From Micromonospora olivasterospora (GTDB lineage Bacteria > Actinomycetota > Actinomycetes > Mycobacteriales > Micromonosporaceae), in assembly GCF_007830265.1 (NCBI RefSeq), contig NZ_VLKE01000001.1, forward strand, positions 4,216,001 to 4,280,000: 64,000 nt of DNA. Reading direction: 5' to 3'. The stretch's first letter is position 1, and each line of letters opens with the position of its first letter. The position numbers and the translations under genes were made by a program. Positions 55,350-64,000 of this stretch are shown in pieces. The notes under the pieces were generated by a model that saw only the letters and a program-made list of their open reading frames with translations, searched no databases and was not told where the DNA came from.

Positions 55350-56018
55350 CTACACCGAGGCGGTGGCGAGCTTGATGCTGAAGCCGAGGAAGAGCGCCGC
55401 CACGCCCGTCGTCGCGCCGGCCGCGAGCCGGTGCCGGCGGCGGAACTGGGCGGCCAGGAACGTCCCGGCGAAGATCAGCACGGTCAGGTACAGCGCGCTG
55501 GTGATCTGCGCGAGCAGCCCGAGCAGCAGGAACGACAGCGCCGGCCAGGCGTACCCGGGGTCGACGAACTGGATGAAGAACGAGATGAAGAACAGGATCG
55601 CCTTCGGGTTGAGCAGGCTGACCACCAGCGCCCGCCGGAACGGGCTGCGCAGCTCCGCCGGCTCGGCGGCGTCGATCAGACGCGGCGTCGCCGGGTCGTT
55701 GCGGGTGCGCCAGCGCCGCCACGCGCCGCGCAGCATCGTCAGCGCGATGTAGCCCAGGTACGCCGCGCCGGCGTACTTCACCAGGAGGAACAGCGGCGGG
55801 TACGCCTTGAGCAGCGACGCCACCCCGGCGGCGGAGAGGAACATCAGCACCCCGTCGCCGACGAAGACCCCGCCGGCGGCCCGGTAGCCGGCCCGTACCC
55901 CGCGCTTGGCCGCGGTGGAGAGCACGAACAGCGAGTTGGGGCCGGGGAGGAGCACGATGGCCACGGTCCCCAGCAGGTACGTCCAGATGTCGGTGATACC
56001 CAGCACGCCGGACATCAT
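55350..56018 (-). CDS. LysE-family exporter (LeuE type)
   Basis: The 222-residue, six-helix protein has VLLPGPNSLFVLSTAAKRGVRAGYRAAGGVFVGDGVLMFL, the LysE/RhtB signature, plus SLLNPKAILFFISFFIQFVDP. It exports amino acids; the closest style is leucine exporter LeuE. ATG 56018 overlaps the stop of the upstream PNPOx-GNAT gene (ATGA), so both are co-translated. Confidence 0.9.
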   Translation of the reverse strand: MMSGVLGITDIWTYLLGTVAIVLLPGPNSLFVLSTAAKRGVRAGYRAAGGVFVGDGVLMFLSAAGVASLLKAYPPLFLLVKYAGAAYLGYIALTMLRGAWRRWRTRNDPATPRLIDAAEPAELRSPFRRALVVSLLNPKAILFFISFFIQFVDPGYAWPALSFLLLGLLAQITSALYLTVLIFAGTFLAAQFRRRHRLAAGATTGVAALFLGFSIKLATASV

Positions 56019-57259
56019 CGCTCCGCCGGGGTCGTGGAGCGAAGCCGGTCCCGGAGCCTGAGCCGTGCGCTCGGCCACTCGTCGACCGTCATCGCGTACT
56101 GGACCGTGTTCCGCCACGAGCCGTCGGGCCGCAGCCGGTGCTTGCGCAGCACCCCCTCGCGGCTGGCGCCGAGCCGCTCGATCGCCCGCTGGGAGCGCTC
56201 GTTGCGGATGTCGGTGTGCCAGACCACCCGTACGGCGCCCAGCTCGTCGAACGCGCGGGCGAGCAGCAGCAGCTTGGACTCCGTGTTGATTCCCGTCCGC
56301 CACCAGGGCAGGCCGAGCCAGGTGTACCCGATCGCGACCGACCGGCGTTCCGGGTCCACCTCGTAGTACGAGGTCATGCCCACCACCGCCCCGGTGACCG
56401 CGCAGCGCTGCACCCACGGCACCCGCTCGCCCCGGTGATGCGCGGCCAGCGCCGTCCGGACGATCTCCGCCGTCTCGGCCGGCCCGCCCGGCAGCGGGCT
56501 GCTCAGGTGCCGCCAGACCTCCGGGTCGGCGGTGGCGGCGTGCAGCTCGTCGGCGTGGGCGAGGTCGAGCGGTTCGAGGACGACGTGCTCGCCGCGCAGA
56601 GTCGCCGGCTCCAGCCACGGCGAGCGGGCCGGCCGCAGGTACGCCGGCAGCGGCGCGGTCACCCCCGCGTCCGGCTCCGGCTGCCCGGCGGTCAGCCGCA
56701 GCGGCACCACCCCGGCCCAGTACGGCAGGTCGAGGTCGCTCCCGTCGTCGCCCACGCCGTGGGCGCGGGCGCGCACCGACACCTCGCGCAGCGGCAGCGC
56801 CAGCACGGCGGTCTCGGCCAGCTCCCGGCGGCTCGGCGGCCGGCTGTCCGCGGCGCGCCCGGCGCCCACCTTCTCGACCAGGGCGGTCATCGCGGCCGAC
56901 TTCTCCGCCGGGTCGGTGACCAGGTGGGCGGTGCCGTGGGCCACCACCGACCGGTAGTTGGCGCTGTGGTTGAACTGGGAGCGCGCGTAGACCAGCCCGT
57001 CGAGCAGGGTCACCGCCACGCAGACCGGCAGGCCGTCGCCGCGGGCGGCGAGCAGCGGCCGGGCGCCCGTGGAGCCGTGCAGATAGAGGGTGTCGCCGAC
57101 GCGGACGTGCAGGGTGGGCAGCACGCGCGGCTCGCCGTCGACGATGAACCCGAGCGTGCAGTGGTACGCCTCGTCGAGCACCGCGTGGGCCGCCGCCCGG
57201 TCGTAGCTCATCCGGTCCCGCATGCGGGTGGCGGTGGTCCGTGGGGTGGGTGGGTACAT
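56015..57259 (-). CDS. PNPOx-like / GNAT fusion protein
   Basis: The 414-residue protein joins two domains. The N-terminal flavin-binding split-barrel domain (YHCTLGFIVDGEPRVLPTLHVRVGDTLYLHGSTGAR) resembles pyridoxamine 5'-phosphate oxidase-related proteins. From about residue 230 a RimJ-type GNAT domain follows (LRGEHVVLEPLDLAHADELH, VVWHTDIRNERSQRAIERLGASREGVLRKHRL). This fusion is found in actinobacteria; substrates are unknown. ATG 57259 is chosen, as earlier in-frame codons lie in the mocR promoter. It is divergent from mocR, which probably regulates it. Confidence 0.86.
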   Translation of the reverse strand: MYPPTPRTTATRMRDRMSYDRAAAHAVLDEAYHCTLGFIVDGEPRVLPTLHVRVGDTLYLHGSTGARPLLAARGDGLPVCVAVTLLDGLVYARSQFNHSANYRSVVAHGTAHLVTDPAEKSAAMTALVEKVGAGRAADSRPPSRRELAETAVLALPLREVSVRARAHGVGDDGSDLDLPYWAGVVPLRLTAGQPEPDAGVTAPLPAYLRPARSPWLEPATLRGEHVVLEPLDLAHADELHAATADPEVWRHLSSPLPGGPAETAEIVRTALAAHHRGERVPWVQRCAVTGAVVGMTSYYEVDPERRSVAIGYTWLGLPWWRTGINTESKLLLLARAFDELGAVRVVWHTDIRNERSQRAIERLGASREGVLRKHRLRPDGSWRNTVQYAMTVDEWPSARLRLRDRLRSTTPAER

Positions 57260-57273
57260 GCGACAGGCCGCCT

Positions 57274-57288
57274 TTGTGCTAGTACAAT
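57274..57288. promoter_or_regulatory. Operator/promoter between the PNPOx-GNAT gene and mocR
   Basis: The near-palindrome TTGTGCTAGTACAA (57274-57287, one mismatched pair) overlaps a -10 element TACAAT (57283-57288) that ends 9 nt before the mocR GTG. GntR-family factors often bind TTGTACTAGTACAA-like sites, so this is a good candidate for autoregulation and divergent control. Confidence 0.65.
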
Positions 57289-57297
57289 CTCTGATTT

Positions 57298-58633
57298 GTG
57301 TCAGCACGCTATCAGCTCACCGGCGCGACGGCCGCCGCGATTTCGGCAAGCATCGAGTCGGGCGTCCGGGCCGGGGCGCTCCCGGCCGGCGCGGCCCTGC
57401 CGCCGGTCCGGGCCCTCGCCGCCGAGCTGGGCGTCAGCCCGGCCACCGTCGCCCGCGCATACCAGGAGCTGCGCCAGCGCGGCCTGCTAGCCACCGCCGG
57501 CCGGCACGGCACCCGCGTGCGACCCCGGCCGCCGGTGGCCACCCGCCGCGCCCGGCGGCCGACCCGGCGCCCGGCGCCCGGGACCTGTCCCTCGGCGGGC
57601 CCGACACCCGGCTGCTGCCGCCGCTCGGCCCGCACCTGGCCGCCCTCGCCGCCGACGCCGGCGCCCCCTCGGGTACGCCTCCGTCGGCGTCCTGCCCGAG
57701 CTGGCCGACGCCGCCCGGGAGCGGCTCGCCGCCGACGGGGTCCCGGCCGACGAGATCACCGTGACCGGAGGCACGCTGGACGGCATCGAGCGGCTGCTCG
57801 CCGCGCACCTGCGCCCCGGCGACGCGGTGGCGGTGGAGGACCCGGGCTGGGCCAACCTGCTCGACCTGGTCGCCGCGCTCGGGCTGCGCCCGATCGGGGT
57901 GCCCGTGGACGACGAGGGGCCCGCGCCGGCCGGGGTGACCGCCGCCCTCGCCGCTGGGGCGCGGGCGCTCGTGGTGACCAGCCGGGCGCAGAACCCGACC
58001 GGGGCGGCCGTCTCCGCCGACCGTGCCGCCGAGCTGCGCGCGCTCCTCGCCGGCCGGCCCGACCTGCTGCTGATCGAGGACGACCACGTCGCCGAGCTGG
58101 CCCGCGTACCGCTGCACCCGCTGGCCGGGGCGACCCCGGCGTGGGCCTTCGTCCGCTCGGTCAGCAAGCCGTACGGGCCGGACCTGCGGCTCGCCGTGCT
58201 GGCCGGCGACGAGGCCACGGTCGCCCGGGTCGCCGGCCGCGCCCGGCTCGGCGCCGGCTGGGTCTCCACCGTGCTGCAACGCCTCGTCCTGGCGCTCTGG
58301 CGCGACCCGGCCACCGCCGGCCTGGTGCGGCGGGCCGCCGAGAGCTACGACCGGCGGCGCGGGGCCCTGCTCGCCGCCCTCGCCGCGCGCGGCCTGCCCG
58401 CACACGGTCGCACCGGCATCAACATCTGGCTCCCGGTGCCGGACGAGACCGGCGCGCTCACCGCCCTGCGCGACGCCGGCTGGGCGGTCGCCCCGGGCGC
58501 GCTGTACCGGATCGCCGCCGAGCCCGGCCTGCGGATCACGGTCAGCCCGCTCGACGACGCCGACGTCGGACCCCTCGCGGACGCGGTGGCCGCCGCCGTA
58601 CGCCCGGACGGCCCGCCCGGCTTCGCCGCCTGA
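57298..58633 (+). CDS. MocR-type GntR/aminotransferase regulator (two frameshifts here)
   Basis: The protein combines an N-terminal GntR winged helix (LPPVRALAAELGVSPATVARAYQELRQRGLL) with a fold-type I aminotransferase domain. That domain carries VEDPGWANLLDLVAALGLRP, SRAQNPTGAAVS, LIEDDHVAEL and the PLP-Lys segment SVSKPYGPDLRL. After PPVATRRA the frame shifts near 57545-57590 into GARDLSLGGPDTRLLPPLGP, and near 57665-57675 into GYASVGVLPELADAARERLA. Both are one-base losses in GC runs. Corrected length is about 445 residues. MocR proteins sense PLP or PLP-amino acid adducts, fitting control of the divergent PNPOx-like gene. Confidence 0.86.
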
Positions 58634-58677
58634 CGGCCGGTGCCGTCGGGCGCTGACGCGCGTCGATGCGCCTGGTC

Positions 58678-58757
58678 CGCCTGCGGCGTGAGTCCCGCGT
58701 GCCGCCGTGCGTCGCCGTGCGCCGCCGCGCCGGGCCCGCCTGCGGCGTGAGTCCCGC
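58678..58757. repeat. 59-bp-period direct repeat upstream of udgX
   Basis: A 21-bp string containing CTGCGGCGTGAGTCCCGC occurs at 58678-58698 and again at 58737-58757. The intervening 38 bp are GC-rich and noncoding. It may be a local duplication. Confidence 0.7.
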
Positions 58758-58766
58758 CGCAACGGG

Positions 58767-58772
58767 TAGAAC
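58767..58772 (+). promoter_or_regulatory. -10 element of the leaderless udgX gene
   Basis: TAGAAC ends 7 nt before ATG 58780. The same hexamer is used by the GNAT gene at 12051 on the minus strand. Confidence 0.55.
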
Positions 58773-58779
58773 ATTCGCC

Positions 58780-59481
58780 ATGGCCGAGATCGACACCGCC
58801 CCGGGCGCCCAGCAGTTCATCCCGCCGCAGGCCGATACCATCGACGACCTGCGGGCCGCCGCGGACGGCTGTCGGGGCTGCGAGCTGTACCGGGACGCCA
58901 CCCAGACGGTCTTCGGCCGCGGCGGCGAGGACGCAAGGGTGGTGCTCGTCGGCGAGCAGCCCGGCGACATGGAGGACCAGAAGGGGCTGCCGTTCGTCGG
59001 CCCCGCCGGCCGGCTGCTGCGCCAGGCCGTGGACGACGCGGGGCTGAACCCGACCGAGCTGTACTTGACGAACGCCGTCAAGCACTTCCGCTTCGAGTTG
59101 CGCGGCAAGCGCCGCATCCACCAGACCCCAGACCGGGTGCACATCACCGCCTGCCGGCCCTGGCTGGTGGCCGAGTTCGCCCGGCTGCGCCCCGAGGTGG
59201 TCGTGGTGCTCGGCGCGACCGCCGCCAAGGCGCTGCTCGGCCCGTCGTTCCGGGTCACCCGGCAGCGCGGCACGCTGATGCCGTGGCCGGCGTCAGCCCA
59301 GCAGCCGGCGGACTTCGCCCGGGTTCCGGTGGACTCGGCCGGGAAGGTCGCCGACGCCCCGGCGGCCCAACTGCTGGCCACCATCCACCCGTCGGCCGTG
59401 CTGCGCGCCGACGACCGGGACACCGCGTACGCCGGCCTGGTCGCCGACCTCACCGTCGCCACCCGCGCCCTGGCCGCCTGA
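58780..59481 (+). CDS. udgX: UdgX-type uracil-DNA glycosylase
   Basis: UdgX removes uracil and, unusually, stays covalently attached to the abasic site. The 233-residue protein has GEQPGDMEDQKGLPFVGPAG at about 58-77 and the UdgX-specific loop KRRIH at 110-114. His114 corresponds to the crosslinking His109 of the M. smegmatis enzyme. HPSAVLRA is motif 3. Iron-sulfur ligands include C31, C34 and C125, and AVKH stands where family 4 enzymes have VKC. Confidence 0.92.
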   Translation: MAEIDTAPGAQQFIPPQADTIDDLRAAADGCRGCELYRDATQTVFGRGGEDARVVLVGEQPGDMEDQKGLPFVGPAGRLLRQAVDDAGLNPTELYLTNAVKHFRFELRGKRRIHQTPDRVHITACRPWLVAEFARLRPEVVVVLGATAAKALLGPSFRVTRQRGTLMPWPASAQQPADFARVPVDSAGKVADAPAAQLLATIHPSAVLRADDRDTAYAGLVADLTVATRALAA

Positions 59482-59489
59482 CAGCCGCC

Positions 59490-59536
59490 AATCTTGGACA
59501 GTTGTCGTTCGGCCGTGACCAGAACTGTCCAAGATT
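59490..59536. repeat. 14-bp perfect inverted repeat
   Basis: AATCTTGGACAGTT (59490-59503) is repeated inverted at 59523-59536 around a 19-nt spacer, starting 9 bp after the udgX stop. It could terminate udgX, act as an operator, or be a small interspersed palindrome. It is AT-rich for this genome and lacks a U-tract. Confidence 0.75.
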
Positions 59537-59591
59537 CCGCAACAGGTTCGCCCCTGGGCGCAGCGGGTGAGCGGTGCCACACTCCTGGGGC

Positions 59592-60490
59592 ATGGAGCAG
59601 CATCTCTACGAGCCCGTCCACGAAGAGTTCCGGGACCTGTGCCGACAGTTCCTGGCCCGGGAGGCCGTCCCGCACCACGCCCGGTGGGAGGCCGCCGGCC
59701 TCGTCGACCGGGAGGTCTGGCGCTCTGCCGGGGCGGCCGGCCTGCTCGGTATGGACGTCGACGCGGAGTACGGCGGCGGTGGGCAGCGCGACTTCCGGTT
59801 CAACGCGGTGCTGGCCGAGGAGATCGTCCGGGCCGGCTGCCCCGGGCTCGGCTTCAGCCTGCACAACGACGTGGTGGCGCCGTACCTGACGGAGCTGACC
59901 ACCGACGACCAGCGCAAGCGGTGGCTGCCCCGATTCTGCTCCGGCGACCTGGTCACGGCGATCGCGATGAGTGAGCCCGGCGCCGGCTCCGACCTGGCCG
60001 GGGTCCGCACCGGCGCCGTACGCGACGGCGACCACTGGGTGCTCGACGGGCAGAAGACGTTCATCACCAACGGCGAGCTGGCCGACCTGGTGATCGTGGT
60101 GGTCCGCACCGACCCGGAGCGGGGCGCGCACGGCGTGAGCCTGGTCGCGGTGGAGACCGGCACCCCCGGGCTCAGCCGGGGCCGCCGGCTGGAGAAGGTG
60201 GGCCTGAAGGCCAACGACACCGCCGAGCTGTTCTTCGACGACTGCCGGGTGCCGGCGGAGAACCTGATCGGCACCGAGAACCACGGCTTCTACCACCTGA
60301 TGGCCAACCTGCCCCGGGAGCGGCTGAGCATCGCGGTCTCCGCGGTCGCCGCCGCCGAGCGGCTGCTCGCCCTGACCCTCGACCACGCCCGCACCCGGGA
60401 GGCGTTCGGCCGGCCGATCGGCACCTTCCAGCACAACCGGTTCCTGCTGGCCGAGCTGGACACCGAGGTCACCATCGCGCGCGGCTGCGC
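59592..60490 (+). pseudogene. Acyl-CoA dehydrogenase, 3' truncated
   Basis: About 300 residues of an acyl-CoA dehydrogenase are intact: EHLYEPVHEEFRDL-like N-terminus, AIAMSEPGAGSDLAGVRT (FAD/substrate), WVLDGQKTFITNGELADLVI and TREAFGRPIGTFQHNRFLLAELDTEV. After TIARG the homology stops. The last 80 or so residues, containing the catalytic Glu and the end of the helical domain, are missing, and the frame runs without a stop into the MFS gene. The result is an in-frame fusion unlikely to be functional. Either a deletion or an assembly joint lies near 60487. Confidence 0.85.
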
Positions 60491-60551
60491 AACGATGGGA
60501 CGGCTCGGCGCCCCTTACCGAGCCGCCGTCGCCCCCCCGAGGAGCCCCCGA

Positions 60552-61859
60552 TTGGCCACCGACCTGACCCTGCCGGCCCCGAGCCGGCCCGACGTCGCCC
60601 GGATCCAGCGCCGGACCGTGCGGCTGCTCGTCGCCACCCAGATCATCGGCGGGATCGGCGTCACCATCGGCTTCGCGGTGGGCCCCCTGTTCGCCGCCCG
60701 GATGGCCGGCACCGCCGTGGCCGGCCTGGCCCAGAGCGCCGGCGTGGTGGGCGCGGGGCTGCTCGCCGTACCGATCACCCGGATCATGAGCGGGCACGGC
60801 CGCCGGCCGGGGCTGGTCATGGCGTACCTGGTCGGGGCGGTCGGCGGCGTCCTGGTGGTGCTCGCCGCCGTCACCGGCCGGGTGCCGCTGCTCTTCCTCG
60901 GCATCCTCCTCTTCGGCGGCGGATCGGCGGCCAACCTCCAGGCCCGCTACACCGCCGTCGACCTCGCCGAGCCGGGCCGCCGGGGCCGGCAGCTCTCGCT
61001 GGTCGTCTGGGCCACCACGATCGGGGCGGTGGCCGCCCCGAACTTCGCCGCGCTCGCCGACCGGACCACCTCCGGCTGGGGGTTGCCGCCGCTGGCCGGC
61101 CCGTTCGCGTTCAGCGCCGCGGCGTTCGCGCTCGCCGCCGGCGTACTGCTGGTGGCCCTGCGGCCCGACCCGCTGCTCACCGCGCGCCGGCTGGCGGCGG
61201 CAGAGGCCCCGACGCCCGGCGGCGGGTCGGCCGCGACCGGCCGGCGCGGCGCCGGCCTGCGGGCCGCCTGGCGGGTGGTCCGCGAGCGCCCGGCCGCCCG
61301 GCTGGGCATCGCGGCCGTCGCGGTCGGCCACCTGGTGATGATCGCGGTGATGTCGATGACCCCGGTACGCCTCGGCGAGTACCACGACGACACCGCCGTG
61401 CTGCGCGTGGTGGGGATCGTGCTCAGCCTGCACATCGCCGGCATGTACGCGCTCTCCCCGGTGGTGGGCTGGCTCACCGACCGGGTCGGCCGGCGCCCGG
61501 TGATCCTCGGCGGCCTCGCGCTGTTGCTCGCCGCGTGCGCGGTCGCCGGCAGCGCCGGGCACCACACGCCCGGGCTGACGGTCGGCCTGGTCCTGCTCGG
61601 GCTGGGCTGGTCCGGCACGATGGTGGCCGGGTCCACCCTGCTGTCCGAGTCGGTGCCCGCCGACGTGCGGCCCGGCGTGCAGGGGCTCTCCGACCTCACC
61701 ATGGGGCTGGCCGGGGCCGGAGCCGGCGCGCTCAGCGGGTTTGTCATGCAGGTGGCCGGCTATCCGGCACTCACCCTGCTGGCGGCGATCGCGACGGTGC
61801 CCCTGCTGGCGCTAGCGTTGCGTCCGGCGCCCGGGCGGGCGCCGGACGAGGAGGACTGA
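60552..61859 (+). CDS. MFS transporter
   Basis: A 12-helix major facilitator of about 435 residues has VGPLFAARMAGTAVAGLAQSAGVVGAGLLAVPITRIMSGHGRRPGLVMAY in the N-half. GWLTDRVGRRPVILGGLALLLAAC, the MFS loop motif, lies in the C-half. Export of drugs or metabolites is likely; the substrate is unknown. The TTG at 60552 has GAGGAG 7 nt upstream and lies where the MFS homology begins, so it is chosen although the upstream frame is open from the dehydrogenase. Confidence 0.82.
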   Translation: MATDLTLPAPSRPDVARIQRRTVRLLVATQIIGGIGVTIGFAVGPLFAARMAGTAVAGLAQSAGVVGAGLLAVPITRIMSGHGRRPGLVMAYLVGAVGGVLVVLAAVTGRVPLLFLGILLFGGGSAANLQARYTAVDLAEPGRRGRQLSLVVWATTIGAVAAPNFAALADRTTSGWGLPPLAGPFAFSAAAFALAAGVLLVALRPDPLLTARRLAAAEAPTPGGGSAATGRRGAGLRAAWRVVRERPAARLGIAAVAVGHLVMIAVMSMTPVRLGEYHDDTAVLRVVGIVLSLHIAGMYALSPVVGWLTDRVGRRPVILGGLALLLAACAVAGSAGHHTPGLTVGLVLLGLGWSGTMVAGSTLLSESVPADVRPGVQGLSDLTMGLAGAGAGALSGFVMQVAGYPALTLLAAIATVPLLALALRPAPGRAPDEED

Positions 61860-61863
61860 TCAC

Positions 61864-62064
61864 GTGCGGCTGACCGACTTCTGGGCCCGGCTGGAGGAGG
61901 CGTTCGGGCCGGGGTACGCGGCCAGCATCGCCTCGGACCAGGTGCTGCCCCAGCTCGGCGGGCGGACGATCGCCGAGGCGCTCGCGGCGGGTGAGGAGAC
62001 CCACGTCGTGTGGCGGGCCGTGGTCGCCGCGTATCCCGACCGGGTGCCCGCGCGGCTACGCTGA
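61864..62064 (+). CDS. DUF3046 protein
   Basis: This 66-residue protein begins RLTDFWARLEEAFGPGYAAS and ends VWRAVVAAYPDRVPARLR, the whole DUF3046 domain. It is found next to recA/recX in many actinobacteria; function unknown. The GTG at 61864 is 4 bp after the MFS stop. Confidence 0.9.
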   Translation: MRLTDFWARLEEAFGPGYAASIASDQVLPQLGGRTIAEALAAGEETHVVWRAVVAAYPDRVPARLR

Positions 62065-62101
62065 GCAGCCTTCTCGACCCTTCCGCGTGTCGCTTGCCGG
62101 G

Positions 62102-62117
62102 TCGTACACCTGTTCGG
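62102..62117 (+). promoter_or_regulatory. SOS box (LexA site) upstream of recA
   Basis: TCGTACACCTGTTCGG matches the actinobacterial/Bacillus-type SOS consensus TCGAAC-N4-GTTCGA at 10 of 12 fixed positions. It lies about 80 bp before the recA start, as expected for LexA-repressed recA. Confidence 0.75.
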
Positions 62118-62120
62118 CTA

Positions 62121-62147
62121 TTGTCCACAGCGGGGTGCTCGTCCACA
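62121..62147 (+). promoter_or_regulatory. Two DnaA-box-like sites upstream of recA
   Basis: TTGTCCACA (62121-62129) is the exact actinobacterial DnaA box, and TCGTCCACA (62139-62147) is one mismatch away. They are spaced 18 bp start to start, on the same strand, between the SOS box and the recA -10. Confidence 0.6.
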
Positions 62148-62188
62148 GCTCGCGGCCCGTCGGCTGGTTTTCTGTCGGACCCAGCGCC

Positions 62189-62194
62189 TAGCGT
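62189..62194 (+). promoter_or_regulatory. -10 element of a leaderless recA promoter
   Basis: TAGCGT ends 6 nt before GTG 62201, the longest in-frame recA start. It points to a leaderless transcript beginning with that GTG. Confidence 0.55.
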
Positions 62195-62200
62195 GTCCGC

Positions 62201-64000
<1,800 letters not shown>

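Overview
The window is a 64-kb piece of chromosome from a high-GC actinomycete, most likely a Micromonospora or close relative. The reasons are GC content well above 70%, GTG/ATG starts, many leaderless promoters, and the actinobacterial core gene order truB-ribF-rpsO-pnp-M16 protease-dapB ... thyX-dapA-rnj ... ftsK ... rimO-pgsA-cinA-clgR-pspA-pspM ... nei ... lhr ... udgX ... DUF3046-recA. Genus is inferred; no rRNA is present, and I saw no tRNA or CRISPR array.

Layout. 1-8.1 kb: end of a MATE transporter, then RNA and translation housekeeping (truB, ribF, rpsO, pnp), an M16 protease and dapB. 8.2-14 kb: accessory genes (three GNATs, a GT87 mannosyltransferase, a YcaQ-type glycosylase, a DUF2752 protein) and two damaged sugar ABC permeases. 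14.3-17.7 kb: thyX, dapA, rnj. 17.8-21.3 kb: an endolysin remnant, then a YbjN / repeat-bearing protein / YbjN trio on the minus strand, rich in minisatellites. 21.4-31.2 kb: ftsK, a guanidinium exporter under a guanidine-III riboswitch, an ornithine-cyclodeaminase-like gene, rimO, pgsA, cinA and the clgR-pspA-pspM envelope stress group. 31.2-39.9 kb: a multicopper-oxidase-fold protein that has lost its copper ligands, fused to FnIII domains; nei; a CPCC protein; a SAM hydroxide adenosyltransferase; an orphan DMATS-like prenyltransferase; and a dead Tn3-family transposase fragment. 40-44.6 kb: the large helicase lhr. 45.6-51.6 kb: the six-gene mrp Na+/H+ antiporter operon. 51.7-64 kb: two CNNM/CBS transporters behind a leaderless 33-aa leader peptide, spo0M, leuE, a PNPOx-GNAT fusion divergent from a MocR regulator, UdgX, a truncated acyl-CoA dehydrogenase abutting an MFS transporter, DUF3046, and recA interrupted by a homing-endonuclease intein. 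recA runs off the right edge.

Two patterns cut across the window. First, at least fourteen genes have a TANNNT-like -10 hexamer ending about 6-9 nt before the start codon, so leaderless transcription looks routine here. Second, at least eleven genic frameshifts (dapB, one ybjN, the repeat protein three times, mrpA twice, mrpE, a CNNM gene, mocR twice) are all of the one-base-missing type, mostly in G/C runs. That uniform direction argues for systematic base-calling deletions more than for biological decay. The two permease deletions and the dehydrogenase/MFS joint could likewise be assembly joins. Frameshifted genes are therefore given as CDS with the break described, and truncated or clearly decayed ones as pseudogenes.

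The most unusual items are the ligand-less multicopper oxidase, the RecA intein at the M. leprae-type site, the leaderless leader peptide overlapping a CNNM gene, the YbjN/minisatellite locus, and the orphan prenyltransferase beside transposon debris.
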